Position numbers and translations under genes: made by a program | The notes under the pieces: generated by a model | What the model saw: only the letters and a program-made list of their open reading frames with translations | What the model was told of the DNA's origin: nothing | Database searches by the model: none | Shown here: positions 17,548 to 25,513 of the stretch, one piece after another | How the letters are laid out: the number at the start of each line of letters is the position of its first letter | Position numbering within the stretch: the first letter of the stretch is position 1 | From: Anaerolineae bacterium | Lineage (GTDB): Bacteria > Chloroflexota > Anaerolineae > Aggregatilineales > Aggregatilineaceae | Length of the DNA stretch: 64,000 nucleotides | Direction: 5' to 3' | Assembly: GCA_016930015.1 (NCBI GenBank) | Contig: JAFGHR010000016.1 | Location: 1-64,000, forward strand

Positions 17548-18996
17548 TTAGTTGTTGTTGTAGTACGCGATGAGCGCCGTCCCGATCTGGTCCAGGCATG
17601 CGGTCGCGTCCGCCCACTGTGTGCCGGTGCCGATGCTCCACCAGTGGAAGCCCTTCACATACGGGTCTTCCTCTAACTGGTAGGTGTATTGCAGCACGTC
17701 GCGGGTGATATCATCACACGTCAGCGTTTCGAGCGGCACCATACCGTTGCCCTGCCCCAACTCGGTGACAAAAACCGGTAGGTTGACGGCTTCGGGCAGG
17801 TGTGTTTGTAACACCTCGTCCAGAATCCGGTGCCGGAACCCGATCCACACATCGGTTTCGGATACAAGCTGGAAGTTCGTGGTGCTGAACGCGTGCAGCG
17901 CGATTCCGTGCGTGCGGCCCGGCTGGCAGGGGTTTTCCAGCGCATACCGGTAGGCGGGCAAAAGCTGCTCGAACACGTGGATATCCGGGTTGCCGACCGG
18001 GAACGAGAACAGCAGCAAACAGCGATCCTGTTCGTTCGCCAGGCGCATCATCTCGATGGAGAATTCCGCGATCCAGTCCATGGGCGCGTGGCATTCGTTC
18101 ATGTATTCAAAATAGTCGGCCTCGACCCCATCCCAGAACGGTGTAAGACTGTCCATCCACGCCCGCGCCGCCATGACCGGGTCCGGCAGGTCGAGAATAT
18201 CCGCCGGGCAGTCGAGCATGCCTTGTGTCGTGATCACTGAGCGGTAGACGGTGATGGTGTCCGGCGAGATCGTTTTCAGATCGGCTAACAGGTCTTCGGT
18301 GCCGTTGAGTCCCTTGACGGTGCCCAGCGGGTGCCCGCTGTCGGCCAGGCGCTGCGCCAGGTCGAACACCGGCTCGCGGCTCGTCCCGTTGACCAGGTGC
18401 AGGCCAAACAGGGTCGCGGGCGAGGTGCTGCCGCGCAAAACCTCACACGACCACATGTTATCCAGTTCGGCCAGTTCGTTTTCCTGATCGACCAGCACCA
18501 GCCAACCGTCACCGGTTCGCGCCCAGGAATCACCGGCCAGTTCCAACACGGTGAGCTTCTGGCGGGCCAATGCCGTACCGACGACTTCCGACGCCGTGTT
18601 CGGTTCGGCGTAGAGTGTCACCTCGTCGGCGCGGATGATGGCCGGGCATGGCCGGACACTGACCCGCGACGGCACCGCCGTATGCAGCGGCGCTGGTGTG
18701 TAGTCGGGACCGGTCAGCGCGCCATACGCTTCGGCGGGGGTTTGGGTTACCTCGGCCTGCGGGCTGGCGGCCTGGGCTTCGGGTAATACGGCGGTATCAC
18801 CGGATACCGGGGCATCCGATCCCACAGGCGGCACACTGCCGGGCGCTGCGGGACTCTGTGTAACACCGGGTGCCGTTGTTTCAAGCGGCGTCGGCGTGAC
18901 AAAAACCGGGATCGGTGTTGCTTTATTGCCGCATGCAGCCAACAGGACCGCACCCAGCGTGATTCCAACCATGATGTGTCGAAGTCGAATAGTCAT
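17548..18996 (-). CDS. Lipoprotein with SH3b module and TIM-barrel-like hydrolase domain
   Basis: A 482-residue lipoprotein. The lipobox is LLAACG (Cys at about residue 22). A long Thr/Pro/Ala-rich tether covers about 25-105 and an SH3b-like domain about 112-180 (VTLYAEPNTASEVVGTAL). The hydrolase-type domain starts at LFGLHLVNGTSREPV. YFEYMNECHAP and VFVTELGQGNG hold the two Glu residues also found in the neighbouring paralogue. Both paralogues share VKGLNG(T/A)EDLL, SP(D/E)T(I/V)TVYRS and LLLFSFP motifs. The arrangement suggests a tandem duplication followed by exchange of the N-terminal binding module. It is probably anchored on the outer face of the membrane. Confidence 0.72.
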   Translation of the reverse strand: MTIRLRHIMVGITLGAVLLAACGNKATPIPVFVTPTPLETTAPGVTQSPAAPGSVPPVGSDAPVSGDTAVLPEAQAASPQAEVTQTPAEAYGALTGPDYTPAPLHTAVPSRVSVRPCPAIIRADEVTLYAEPNTASEVVGTALARQKLTVLELAGDSWARTGDGWLVLVDQENELAELDNMWSCEVLRGSTSPATLFGLHLVNGTSREPVFDLAQRLADSGHPLGTVKGLNGTEDLLADLKTISPDTITVYRSVITTQGMLDCPADILDLPDPVMAARAWMDSLTPFWDGVEADYFEYMNECHAPMDWIAEFSIEMMRLANEQDRCLLLFSFPVGNPDIHVFEQLLPAYRYALENPCQPGRTHGIALHAFSTTNFQLVSETDVWIGFRHRILDEVLQTHLPEAVNLPVFVTELGQGNGMVPLETLTCDDITRDVLQYTYQLEEDPYVKGFHWWSIGTGTQWADATACLDQIGTALIAYYNNN

Positions 18997-19156
18997 AACC
19001 CACGAGTGTATAGCCGGGATGCCGCCGCGTCAAAAATCCGCAGCACGCGCATGGAAAGACATGCGCGCATATAACCCAGATTCCGCACCTGCATCGGGCA
19101 AAATTTGAATTGATCTGGTAGCCTTCAGATAGGGGAAAATCTGGAGGTTATCAGGC

Positions 19157-19399
19157 ATGGCCGAACAAGCCACCTATAGCACAGAACGACTGGACCACCT
19201 GGGTATCGTGGCGGGGATTTGCCGTGAAATCGAACAAATAGAGCGAGTTGACACACTTGTAGACGAAAATGACCGCAAAGGGTTTTGGAGATGCTCGGGC
19301 GACAAGTCCAACAGTGTTATCTACAGTTCGCATAGGGATAAGGTGCATTGTGGCAAATCTATCCCATTTGTGCTCAGCCACATGCAGAATGTAAATTGA
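19157..19399 (+). pseudogene. Truncated IS1634-family transposase (N-terminal stub)
   Basis: The first 40 or so residues (MAEQATYSTERLDHLGIVAG, then CREIEQIERVDTLV) match the N-terminal DUF4277 domain of IS1634/IS4-group transposases. After that the frame continues into unrelated sequence and stops at residue 80, where an intact enzyme would be several hundred residues long. The DDE catalytic domain is missing. GGAGG lies nine bases before ATG. The same start and upstream sequence recur at 63.7 kb. Confidence 0.75.
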
Positions 19400-19436
19400 G
19401 AAGCAGCTAAATTATTGTGTCGAGGAGCGCGGATTC

Positions 19437-19853
19437 ATGCAAGTAACAATAAAACACAAAACACGTATCGATCGCGGTTATCTTTATAAGGAGAGCGTCG
19501 AAATCATTCTACCCCCCGGCACACAACAGACCTTTAGCCTCAGAGTACATTCCATGAACGAGTTTGTGGATTATGTATACCGCACGGAGTTGCAGACCGG
19601 CGGCAAAACATACACGCTGCGCCGGATCAGGGAACAACAAATTGAGCCGGTTCTATCCCCTGAATTGGAGGTGCTAGTCGAGGAATTTGAGGCAGTTGGC
19701 TGGCAGGCTGAAACGCAGCGCGCCCAAGCAAATGTCGGTTTCGGCGTTTACGATACTGATATAACAATCACAATCACACCAGGCGAGGGCGCACAAGACG
19801 TGGATACTGCGTTGAGCAACTATCTGACTTTTATGATCGATAGGGCGAATTGA
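19437..19853 (+). CDS. Hypothetical protein inside the IS remnant
   Basis: A 138-residue soluble protein with no family I recognise. It has a good ribosome binding site (GAGGAG about 10 bases upstream) and a plausible composition. It begins with a beta-rich segment (VTIKHKTRIDRGYLYKESVE) and has a middle charged helix (ELEVLVEEFEAVGW). The end is Thr/Ile-rich (DTDITITITPGEG). It has no signal peptide, membrane helix, cysteine or DNA-binding motif. It lies between the two ends of the decayed insertion sequence and is probably a passenger or an insertion into the element. Confidence 0.55.
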   Translation: MQVTIKHKTRIDRGYLYKESVEIILPPGTQQTFSLRVHSMNEFVDYVYRTELQTGGKTYTLRRIREQQIEPVLSPELEVLVEEFEAVGWQAETQRAQANVGFGVYDTDITITITPGEGAQDVDTALSNYLTFMIDRAN

Positions 19854-20070
19854 GCAAGAAGTCAGATCAGGTCGCGCGAAAACACCAAGATAGCCATTTG
19901 AAACCCGTGCGCCAACGCGTTATCGAAGAATTCCAGTAGGTTCGTGACCACATCATCCGTATTCTGAGCACTATTGAAATTCACATTCTGCACCAACTTG
20001 AGCTTGAAACCAGTTTAATTTCGATTTTGCTCGATTCTGGTGCGGAATGTGGGTAAAAAACATGCGCGCA

Positions 20071-20105
20071 AAAAAACAGGGACAGGCTCAACCGCCTGTC
20101 CCTGT
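20071..20105 (-). terminator. Terminator of the Hsp20 gene
   Basis: On the minus strand an 11-bp perfect stem (20105-20095 with 20086-20076, ACAGGGACAGG type) is followed by a run of T from 20076 down to 20071. It abuts the 11-bp direct repeat flanking the IS remnant. Confidence 0.85.
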
Positions 20106-20140
20106 CGTTTACGCATAAATTGCTGAGAGCTTACGCCTCG

Positions 20141-20599
20141 TTATGCCGACTCAACCTTGATGCGGCGGGGCTGCGTTTCGGGCAGCTTGGGTAGTGTGAT
20201 GTCCAGCACGCCGTCTTTGAATGTAGCGTCCACCTTGGCGGTATCCACAAAATCCGGCAGGCGCAGGCTGCGCTTAAAAGCGCCGTGGCTGCGTTCGCGG
20301 TAGTGGAACTGCTCGTTTTCTTGTTCGATAGTCTGCTCGCGCTCGCCGCTGACGGTCAGCACATCGCCTTCGACCTCAACCGCCACGTCGTCTGATGACA
20401 TGCCGGGCAGATCAACGCGAATAGTCAGTTCGTTGTCATTTTCGATCACGTCCATCGCGGGACGCGTCATCGGGCGGGTGGTGTCGGTGTTATAGCGCAT
20501 AGGCCAACCGGCCCACAATTCGTTAAACAGGTCGTCAAATGACCGCAAGGTGCTGCTCATCTCGCTGCTGCGGGGGGTCCAACGTACTATGTTACGCAT
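20141..20599 (-). CDS. Hsp20/alpha-crystallin small heat-shock protein
   Basis: A 152-residue ATP-independent holdase that binds unfolding proteins as an oligomer. The alpha-crystallin domain spans about residues 45-140: MDVIENDNELTIRVDLPG, VEVEGDVLTVSGERE, the FKRSLRLPDFVD strand, and GVLDITLPK with the conserved G-V-L. A C-terminal IKV anchors oligomers. The N-terminal arm (RWTPRSSEMSSTLRSFDDLF) is of normal length. The start at 20599 has AGGAGG seven bases upstream; longer in-frame starts are rejected. No CIRCE element is seen upstream. Confidence 0.95.
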   Translation of the reverse strand: MRNIVRWTPRSSEMSSTLRSFDDLFNELWAGWPMRYNTDTTRPMTRPAMDVIENDNELTIRVDLPGMSSDDVAVEVEGDVLTVSGEREQTIEQENEQFHYRERSHGAFKRSLRLPDFVDTAKVDATFKDGVLDITLPKLPETQPRRIKVESA

Positions 20600-20745
20600 C
20601 AGTGTTTCCTCCTGATAGGATCGAACTCGGTACCCATTCCAATACATCTTGAATTCGACTATCATGATGCCACATGACTGTAAGAACAATCTCAACGCTG
20701 CGTAAGAAAGACATCAATCGATCATAAACGTTGTGCAAGAAGCCG

Positions 20746-22029
20746 TTATTCGACCTCCTGGAACACCGTTTGCTGCCGGGAACGACCGGCACGCCTGACC
20801 ACACGCCCCGCGACATCCGCCTGCACCAGGCCGCTCGCCAGCAAACGCAGCACCATACCGATCCCCAACACGGCGGTCAGGTCAAGCGACGTTCCCGCCA
20901 ACTGGCTGCCCAGCAGCGGCCCGATAAACATCGCCAGCATCGCGACCTGGTTATACACAGTGGTATAACGGGTCACGCTGTCGTCGGGCGTGTTGTCATT
21001 AAAATAACCAAACAAACTGACCGCCGCCAGCGTCCAGGATGCCCCGGACAGCGCCCCGGCAGGAAGCGCCACAATCAACGACGGGAACCCGGCCAGCAGC
21101 GCCGCTGACAGGGCCGTCCCAAACAGGCCCACAGCGATCGTTGTCTGGCTGCCGAAATGCCTGATAAGCCGGTGAACATAGGCTGCTATCACCGCCGCCG
21201 CGCCCAGTTCGGCCAGGGCGAAGAACGACATGTAACTTTCCCCGGCGCCCAGGCCATCGACCAACCACAGCGGGATCACGGGAGCCAGCATAAAAAACGA
21301 CAGATGCGCGAGCACGGTCACAAACCCAACCTGGAGCATGGCCGGTGAGCGCAGCGCCCGGACTGGCGGCGTATCATGCAGTTGGGCATAACGCGGCACA
21401 TCGATCGAGGGCAGCACACGTACACGCGTGACGTGCCACCAGCTCATCAACGAGACGGCAAACGCCGCCAGGAACATGATCTGGTAGTTGGCCGGGAAGG
21501 TCACCTGTTCCAACCAGAAACCAAGGCCCAGCGTAGACACGGCCAGCGTGATGTTAAACATCATCGAGCGGCGGCTGAGCAGCGCCGTAACCTTTGACGG
21601 GCCCACGGCTTCACGCATCAGCACCAGGAACAACACACTTGAGATACCCTGCGCCAGTGCCGGAACCGTCACCGCCACGACCAGCCACAGCGGCTGCCAG
21701 TCCGAGGGCATCAGCGGGGTAAACACCGGGAGCAAAAAAACCAGCCGGAAGCCCAGCCCCGGCAGCGAAACAGCCCGGCTGGTATCCGCATAACGGACGC
21801 GCCACCGTCTCGCCAGCGCCGATGTCAGCATCGCTACCAGGGCCGGCAGCGCCGACAGCAAACCCAACACCGTCGGTGACGCATCCAGGCGAATGGCGTA
21901 TACCGATAAAAACCGGCTCGTCGCGGGAAATGCCACTGCAAACCAGACAATGTCCATCACCAGGTGATGAAAATTGGCTTTAGCCTGTTGTTCAGTTAAT
22001 GTAAGCGGCGTATGGTTTTCGGAATCCAT
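20746..22029 (-). CDS. MFS transporter
   Basis: A 427-residue membrane transporter with about 12 helices. FPATSRFLSVYAIRLDASPT begins the first pair, ALARRWRVRYADTSR is the loop 2-3 region with the basic A-motif remnant, and helices continue to LAGTSLDLTAVLGIGMVLRL. Substrate is unknown; the overall pattern resembles set-type drug or sugar exporters. The start at 22029 is an ATG without a close ribosome binding site; TTG at 22056, whose codon overlaps GGGAG, is a weak alternative. A strong hairpin with U-tract lies 33-54 bases upstream on the same strand, so attenuation is possible. Confidence 0.85.
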   Translation of the reverse strand: MDSENHTPLTLTEQQAKANFHHLVMDIVWFAVAFPATSRFLSVYAIRLDASPTVLGLLSALPALVAMLTSALARRWRVRYADTSRAVSLPGLGFRLVFLLPVFTPLMPSDWQPLWLVVAVTVPALAQGISSVLFLVLMREAVGPSKVTALLSRRSMMFNITLAVSTLGLGFWLEQVTFPANYQIMFLAAFAVSLMSWWHVTRVRVLPSIDVPRYAQLHDTPPVRALRSPAMLQVGFVTVLAHLSFFMLAPVIPLWLVDGLGAGESYMSFFALAELGAAAVIAAYVHRLIRHFGSQTTIAVGLFGTALSAALLAGFPSLIVALPAGALSGASWTLAAVSLFGYFNDNTPDDSVTRYTTVYNQVAMLAMFIGPLLGSQLAGTSLDLTAVLGIGMVLRLLASGLVQADVAGRVVRRAGRSRQQTVFQEVE

Positions 22030-22061
22030 GATGATACTGACGCTTATTACTCCCAAAAATA

Positions 22062-22082
22062 AAACCCCTCAGGTAGGGGTTT
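22062..22082 (-). terminator. Hairpin with U-tract in the MFS leader
   Basis: AAACCCCT (22062-22069) and AGGGGTTT (22075-22082) form an 8-bp stem. On the minus strand it is followed by TTATTTTT and then the MFS start. It could be a leftover terminator or an attenuator. The leader further upstream contains GTGAGCGCAG twice (around 22150 and 22090). Confidence 0.6.
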
Positions 22083-22229
22083 GCCTGCGCTCACGGGTCA
22101 CTATGAATAATAGCGGCTGATGAGCTGCCAGATGGGGCTGCGCTCACGCTCTATTAGATCAAGTTAAATACCATCATTAACCAGCACGACACGGCTGTCA
22201 AGGCCGGGCATTCGTTTTTTACAAAACGA

Positions 22230-22250
22230 AAAAACCCGGCCTCAGCCGGT
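22230..22250 (-). terminator. Terminator of the MBL/beta-CASP gene
   Basis: CCGGC (22037-type stem at 22237-22241) pairs with GCCGG (22246-22250) around CTCA. On the minus strand the stem is followed by GTTTTTTCG. A second hairpin (TTCGTTTT/AAAACGAA, 22212-22231) follows directly. Confidence 0.8.
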
Positions 22251-22274
22251 ACACCAAAAAACCATCACCACCGG

Positions 22275-25211
22275 TCAATCTACCGTCAGCGAATAACCGG
22301 TTTGTTCCTGCAAACGGCGGTTAAGCGCGTCTACCGCATCCGCGCCCACATCATCCGCCAGGCTGACGCTCAATTCCGCCCGGTCTATGTGAATCCCCGG
22401 CCCTTTGCGCACCTGCCACCCGGCTTCACGCATCAACTGCTGGGCGATCTGGATGATCTGCTGCTGGTTCGGGTGGGGATGAATCGCCAGGACATAACCG
22501 GTTTCCTGGGCCAGGGCATCGATCGTGTCGCGGTGACGCTCGCCGACCTGCGGCGAGATGAACGACAGCACGATCTGGCCCTGCTTGAGGCTGGTTCGAT
22601 ACAGGCCGTGTTCGTCCAACACCGCCCGGATCACGCCGTAGGCTGCGTTGATCTCCATGCGGTCGCCGGACGGGATAACAGACGCGGCGGCGGGTTGTGG
22701 CGCGGCTTCTCCCCGGCGGCTGATACGCAGCCGGAACCCGGTCAGGTCCAGATACGCGCGTTCTACCGCTTCGATATCGCTGTCGCTGACGTCGTCGGCG
22801 TCCACTTCAACATGCACTTCGGAGCGGTCGAGGAAAAACGACGGTCCTTTGACGATCGATATCCCCGGCGGCAGCAGCTCGGCGACGGCGCTGCCCAGCG
22901 CAAGCTGGTTAACCTGCGGCTTGACGGCCACATCCCAGCCGGTCTGGTCCATAAGCTGATCGATCTGGTCGGCGTAACGGTCGGCGGCACGGTCGGGAAA
23001 ATCAAAGCTGAGCAGCATCCGGCGGTGGTGAACTTCCATACCCACTTTGCGCAGGCGAGCTTCCGGCGAAAACGTGCCCAGCGCAACCTCACGCGCCTGG
23101 TTCATCTCCATCGGCTCACCATCGGCGGCACGCTGCGGCACCAGCCCACCTTGATCCAGGCGTGCCCCGTCACCGGCCAGCGCCACCACGACCGCCAGCA
23201 GCGCCACTTCCCGCGAGATATCACCCGGCAGCGGATCGGGCAGCAGCGCGGCAGGCTGCACCGGATCACCCCGCGCGACCAGTGCGCGGCGGCGTTCCAG
23301 CGGCACCAGCGTTTCTTTGAGCGCCTGGGCTTCGCGCACGATCGCGCCTAACTTTGGCTTGCCGGTTTCGGCATCTTTGGGAAAATCCCCCCACGGCGCG
23401 ATCACCCACAGCAGCGCATCGGCGGGATAGTGCCGCCCCTTGGCGTTATGTACATTGGCGTCGAACGTTTCCGCCGCCGCGCCGGTCACGATCCCCACGC
23501 GCGGGCGGTTATTACTGTCGCGCAGCACAACCAACTGCCCCACGATATCCGGGTTGGCCAGCATGATCGCACGCTGCCGCCGGGTGAGCTCGACCTGTTC
23601 CGGCGCGCGCACACGAAACGTACTGCGCCGCCGCCAGTCAGCGGCAAAATACAGCTCATCCGACGACAACAGCGACACGACCTCGGCAGCACGCGCCGGA
23701 TCACCCCACCACATGCGCGCCAGTTCAGCCGCGCCGTAAAAGCTCCCGGCGTTAGATTCGAGAGCTTCCCACAGCGCTTTCGGGTCCAATGGACGCGTTT
23801 CGGCGCCGTCCTTGACATGGCCCAACGCCCACGGACGCGGCGCGAATGCCAGTTCAACCGTCTGGCCGATGCCGGGCGTCTGCACGCGTTTATCACGCTG
23901 GCGCAGGCCGGTTGCCAGGCTGTGCCGCGCGCCCGGATCACCATGCACGAGCATGATCGTTTCCGCGCCCAGCGTCTCCGCCACGCCGATCAACTCGCTC
24001 TCGTCAGCGTGAGCCGACAGCGCGTAGGTCCCCAACTCACAGCGGAGCGTGACCGCCTGCCCACCAACTCGCAGCACGGCGGTTTCCCCGCTGCGCTGTT
24101 CGCGGATCAGGCGCTGCAAAAAACGTCCGGGCGCTTCTTCGTCCTGGTAGCCGGTGAGTAAAATCGCGTTGCGCGGATCACCGGCCATATGCTGGGCATA
24201 CACCACCGACGCCCCGCCGGTCAGCATTCCGCTGCTGGCCACGATCACCGCCGGTTCGCCGCCCTGGGCGACACTGTCCCGCTGGGCTGCGCTCGTGATC
24301 GACTTGATCTTGTCCCGGAAAAACAGGTGATCCGTGCCCGCCGCCTGTACGGTGCGCTCCGGCAGCCAGCCGGCAAACCCGGTATACGCCCGGCACACGG
24401 CCCGCACCATGCCATCGACGTACACCGGCACGTCGAGCTCATCGCGGTATGTAAGCAGGATTTGTATCACTTCCTGGGCGCGGCCCAACGCAAACGCCGG
24501 AATCAACGCGCTGCCGCCGCGCTCGACGACCTGTCGCAGCGTGGCGACCAGGCGTTTTTCCTCGGCCAGGCGGTTCGCGTGTAACTTGCCGCCGTAGGTG
24601 CTCTCTAACACCAGCGCATCGGCCTTGATATTGGGCGGCGCGGCGCTGATCACCGCCCGCTGATCCGACAGGGACACATCACCGGACATCACCAGCGTGC
24701 CGTCCGCGCTCTCTAACACGAGCATAGCGGCGCCCGCGATGTGCCCGGCGGGGAAAAATGTCACCTGAAGCCCGTCACCCAGCCGCACCGGCTGCCGGAA
24801 TTCAACCGGCTGGAACACGTTCATCAGGCGCTCGGCGGCCACCGCGTCAAACAGCGGCAGCTCGCCTTCTTCTTCCTGGCGGCTCTGCATAATGCGCTGC
24901 GCGTCGGCCTGGAGAATACGCACAAGATCAACCGTGGGCCGCGTGGCTAACACCGGCACATGGGGATACTGCTCCACGACCAGCGGCAGCGCCCCGGTAT
25001 GATCGGTGTGCGCGTGTGTGACCAGGATATAGTCCGGCCCGCCCGCCTCACTGATCGGGCGCAGGTCGGGCAGTTGATCGTTTTGAATACCCCGGCTGGT
25101 TTTGGGTGAAATCCGAATCCCGGCATCGACCAGCAGCAGCTTACCCCCGATTTCGATCAGGGTGCTGCTCGCCCCAACCTCGTCCGCCCCGCCTAAAAAC
25201 GTCAGACGCAT
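22275..25211 (-). CDS. MBL-fold beta-CASP RNase-like protein with long two-repeat C-terminal extension
   Basis: A 978-residue protein, about twice the size of typical RNase J/CPSF-like enzymes. The metallo-beta-lactamase domain opens MRLTFLGGADEVGASS and holds LVTHAHTDHTGALP (HxHxDH zinc motif) at about 65. FFPAGHIAGAAM and VMSGDVSLSD supply further metal ligands. The beta-CASP part has IPAFALGRAQEVIQIL, SSGMLTGGASVVYAQHM, LSAHADESEL and MLVHGDPGARHSLA. The remaining 550 residues hold a winged-helix-like segment (LWEALESNAGSFYGAAELAR) and two homologous C-terminal blocks of about 120 residues. Each block carries LSF, TG, P-x-x-NQ, KGP and a final LTG/QTG motif. RNA cleavage in the cytoplasm is the likely role. 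AAAGGATG precedes the start at 25211. Confidence 0.85.
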   Translation of the reverse strand: MRLTFLGGADEVGASSTLIEIGGKLLLVDAGIRISPKTSRGIQNDQLPDLRPISEAGGPDYILVTHAHTDHTGALPLVVEQYPHVPVLATRPTVDLVRILQADAQRIMQSRQEEEGELPLFDAVAAERLMNVFQPVEFRQPVRLGDGLQVTFFPAGHIAGAAMLVLESADGTLVMSGDVSLSDQRAVISAAPPNIKADALVLESTYGGKLHANRLAEEKRLVATLRQVVERGGSALIPAFALGRAQEVIQILLTYRDELDVPVYVDGMVRAVCRAYTGFAGWLPERTVQAAGTDHLFFRDKIKSITSAAQRDSVAQGGEPAVIVASSGMLTGGASVVYAQHMAGDPRNAILLTGYQDEEAPGRFLQRLIREQRSGETAVLRVGGQAVTLRCELGTYALSAHADESELIGVAETLGAETIMLVHGDPGARHSLATGLRQRDKRVQTPGIGQTVELAFAPRPWALGHVKDGAETRPLDPKALWEALESNAGSFYGAAELARMWWGDPARAAEVVSLLSSDELYFAADWRRRSTFRVRAPEQVELTRRQRAIMLANPDIVGQLVVLRDSNNRPRVGIVTGAAAETFDANVHNAKGRHYPADALLWVIAPWGDFPKDAETGKPKLGAIVREAQALKETLVPLERRRALVARGDPVQPAALLPDPLPGDISREVALLAVVVALAGDGARLDQGGLVPQRAADGEPMEMNQAREVALGTFSPEARLRKVGMEVHHRRMLLSFDFPDRAADRYADQIDQLMDQTGWDVAVKPQVNQLALGSAVAELLPPGISIVKGPSFFLDRSEVHVEVDADDVSDSDIEAVERAYLDLTGFRLRISRRGEAAPQPAAASVIPSGDRMEINAAYGVIRAVLDEHGLYRTSLKQGQIVLSFISPQVGERHRDTIDALAQETGYVLAIHPHPNQQQIIQIAQQLMREAGWQVRKGPGIHIDRAELSVSLADDVGADAVDALNRRLQEQTGYSLTVD

Positions 25212-25513
25212 ACCATCATCCTTTCCAACAGGGTTGCTGTATTTAGCATAACACCACAGGGTACTATAACACGATGCGCGCAGCAGGCACGATTTGTAAA
25301 AAATCACGCGCCAACACATGTGAAATTTTCCGCAACGAATCCGTTGCTATGCACGTATTAATAGTATGATGGGTGCAGTAATGTCCCATCAATTGGACCG
25401 GCTGCCCCCATTGGCGCGGAGTCGCCAGTCTGATATAATGTGCTGCTGCTGTTGGTGGATCTAACCTTATCCTTACTCTTACATCTGCTGGATAGTAGGA
25501 AGTCACGCCGCGT
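25212..25513. other. Divergent intergenic region
   Basis: These 302 bases separate the divergent beta-CASP and flippase-like genes. The right part holds the plus-strand promoter at 25411-25439. The left part is AT-rich with TATAGT on the minus strand near 25268, a possible -10 for the nuclease gene without a well-spaced -35. No small gene is evident. Confidence 0.5.
25411..25439 (+). promoter_or_regulatory. Promoter of the flippase-like gene
   Basis: TTGGCG (25411-25416) and TATAAT (25434-25439) are separated by 17 bases, 74 bases before the coding start. Confidence 0.65.

Larger units (their letters stand above)
19059..20070. mobile_element. Decayed IS1634-like element with both ends
   Basis: The left inverted repeat CCCAGATTCCGCACC (19075-19089) matches the right end GGTGCGGAATGTGGG (20039-20053) with one difference. 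Outside them lies an 11-bp direct repeat, ACATGCGCGCA, at 19059-19069 and 20060-20070, which looks like a target-site duplication. Inside the left end is the start of a DUF4277-type transposase. Most of the transposase is gone and an unrelated gene (19437-19853) occupies the middle. At the right end a short open frame (about 19930-20055) runs into the inverted repeat and may be a transposase C-terminal remnant. Confidence 0.65.
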
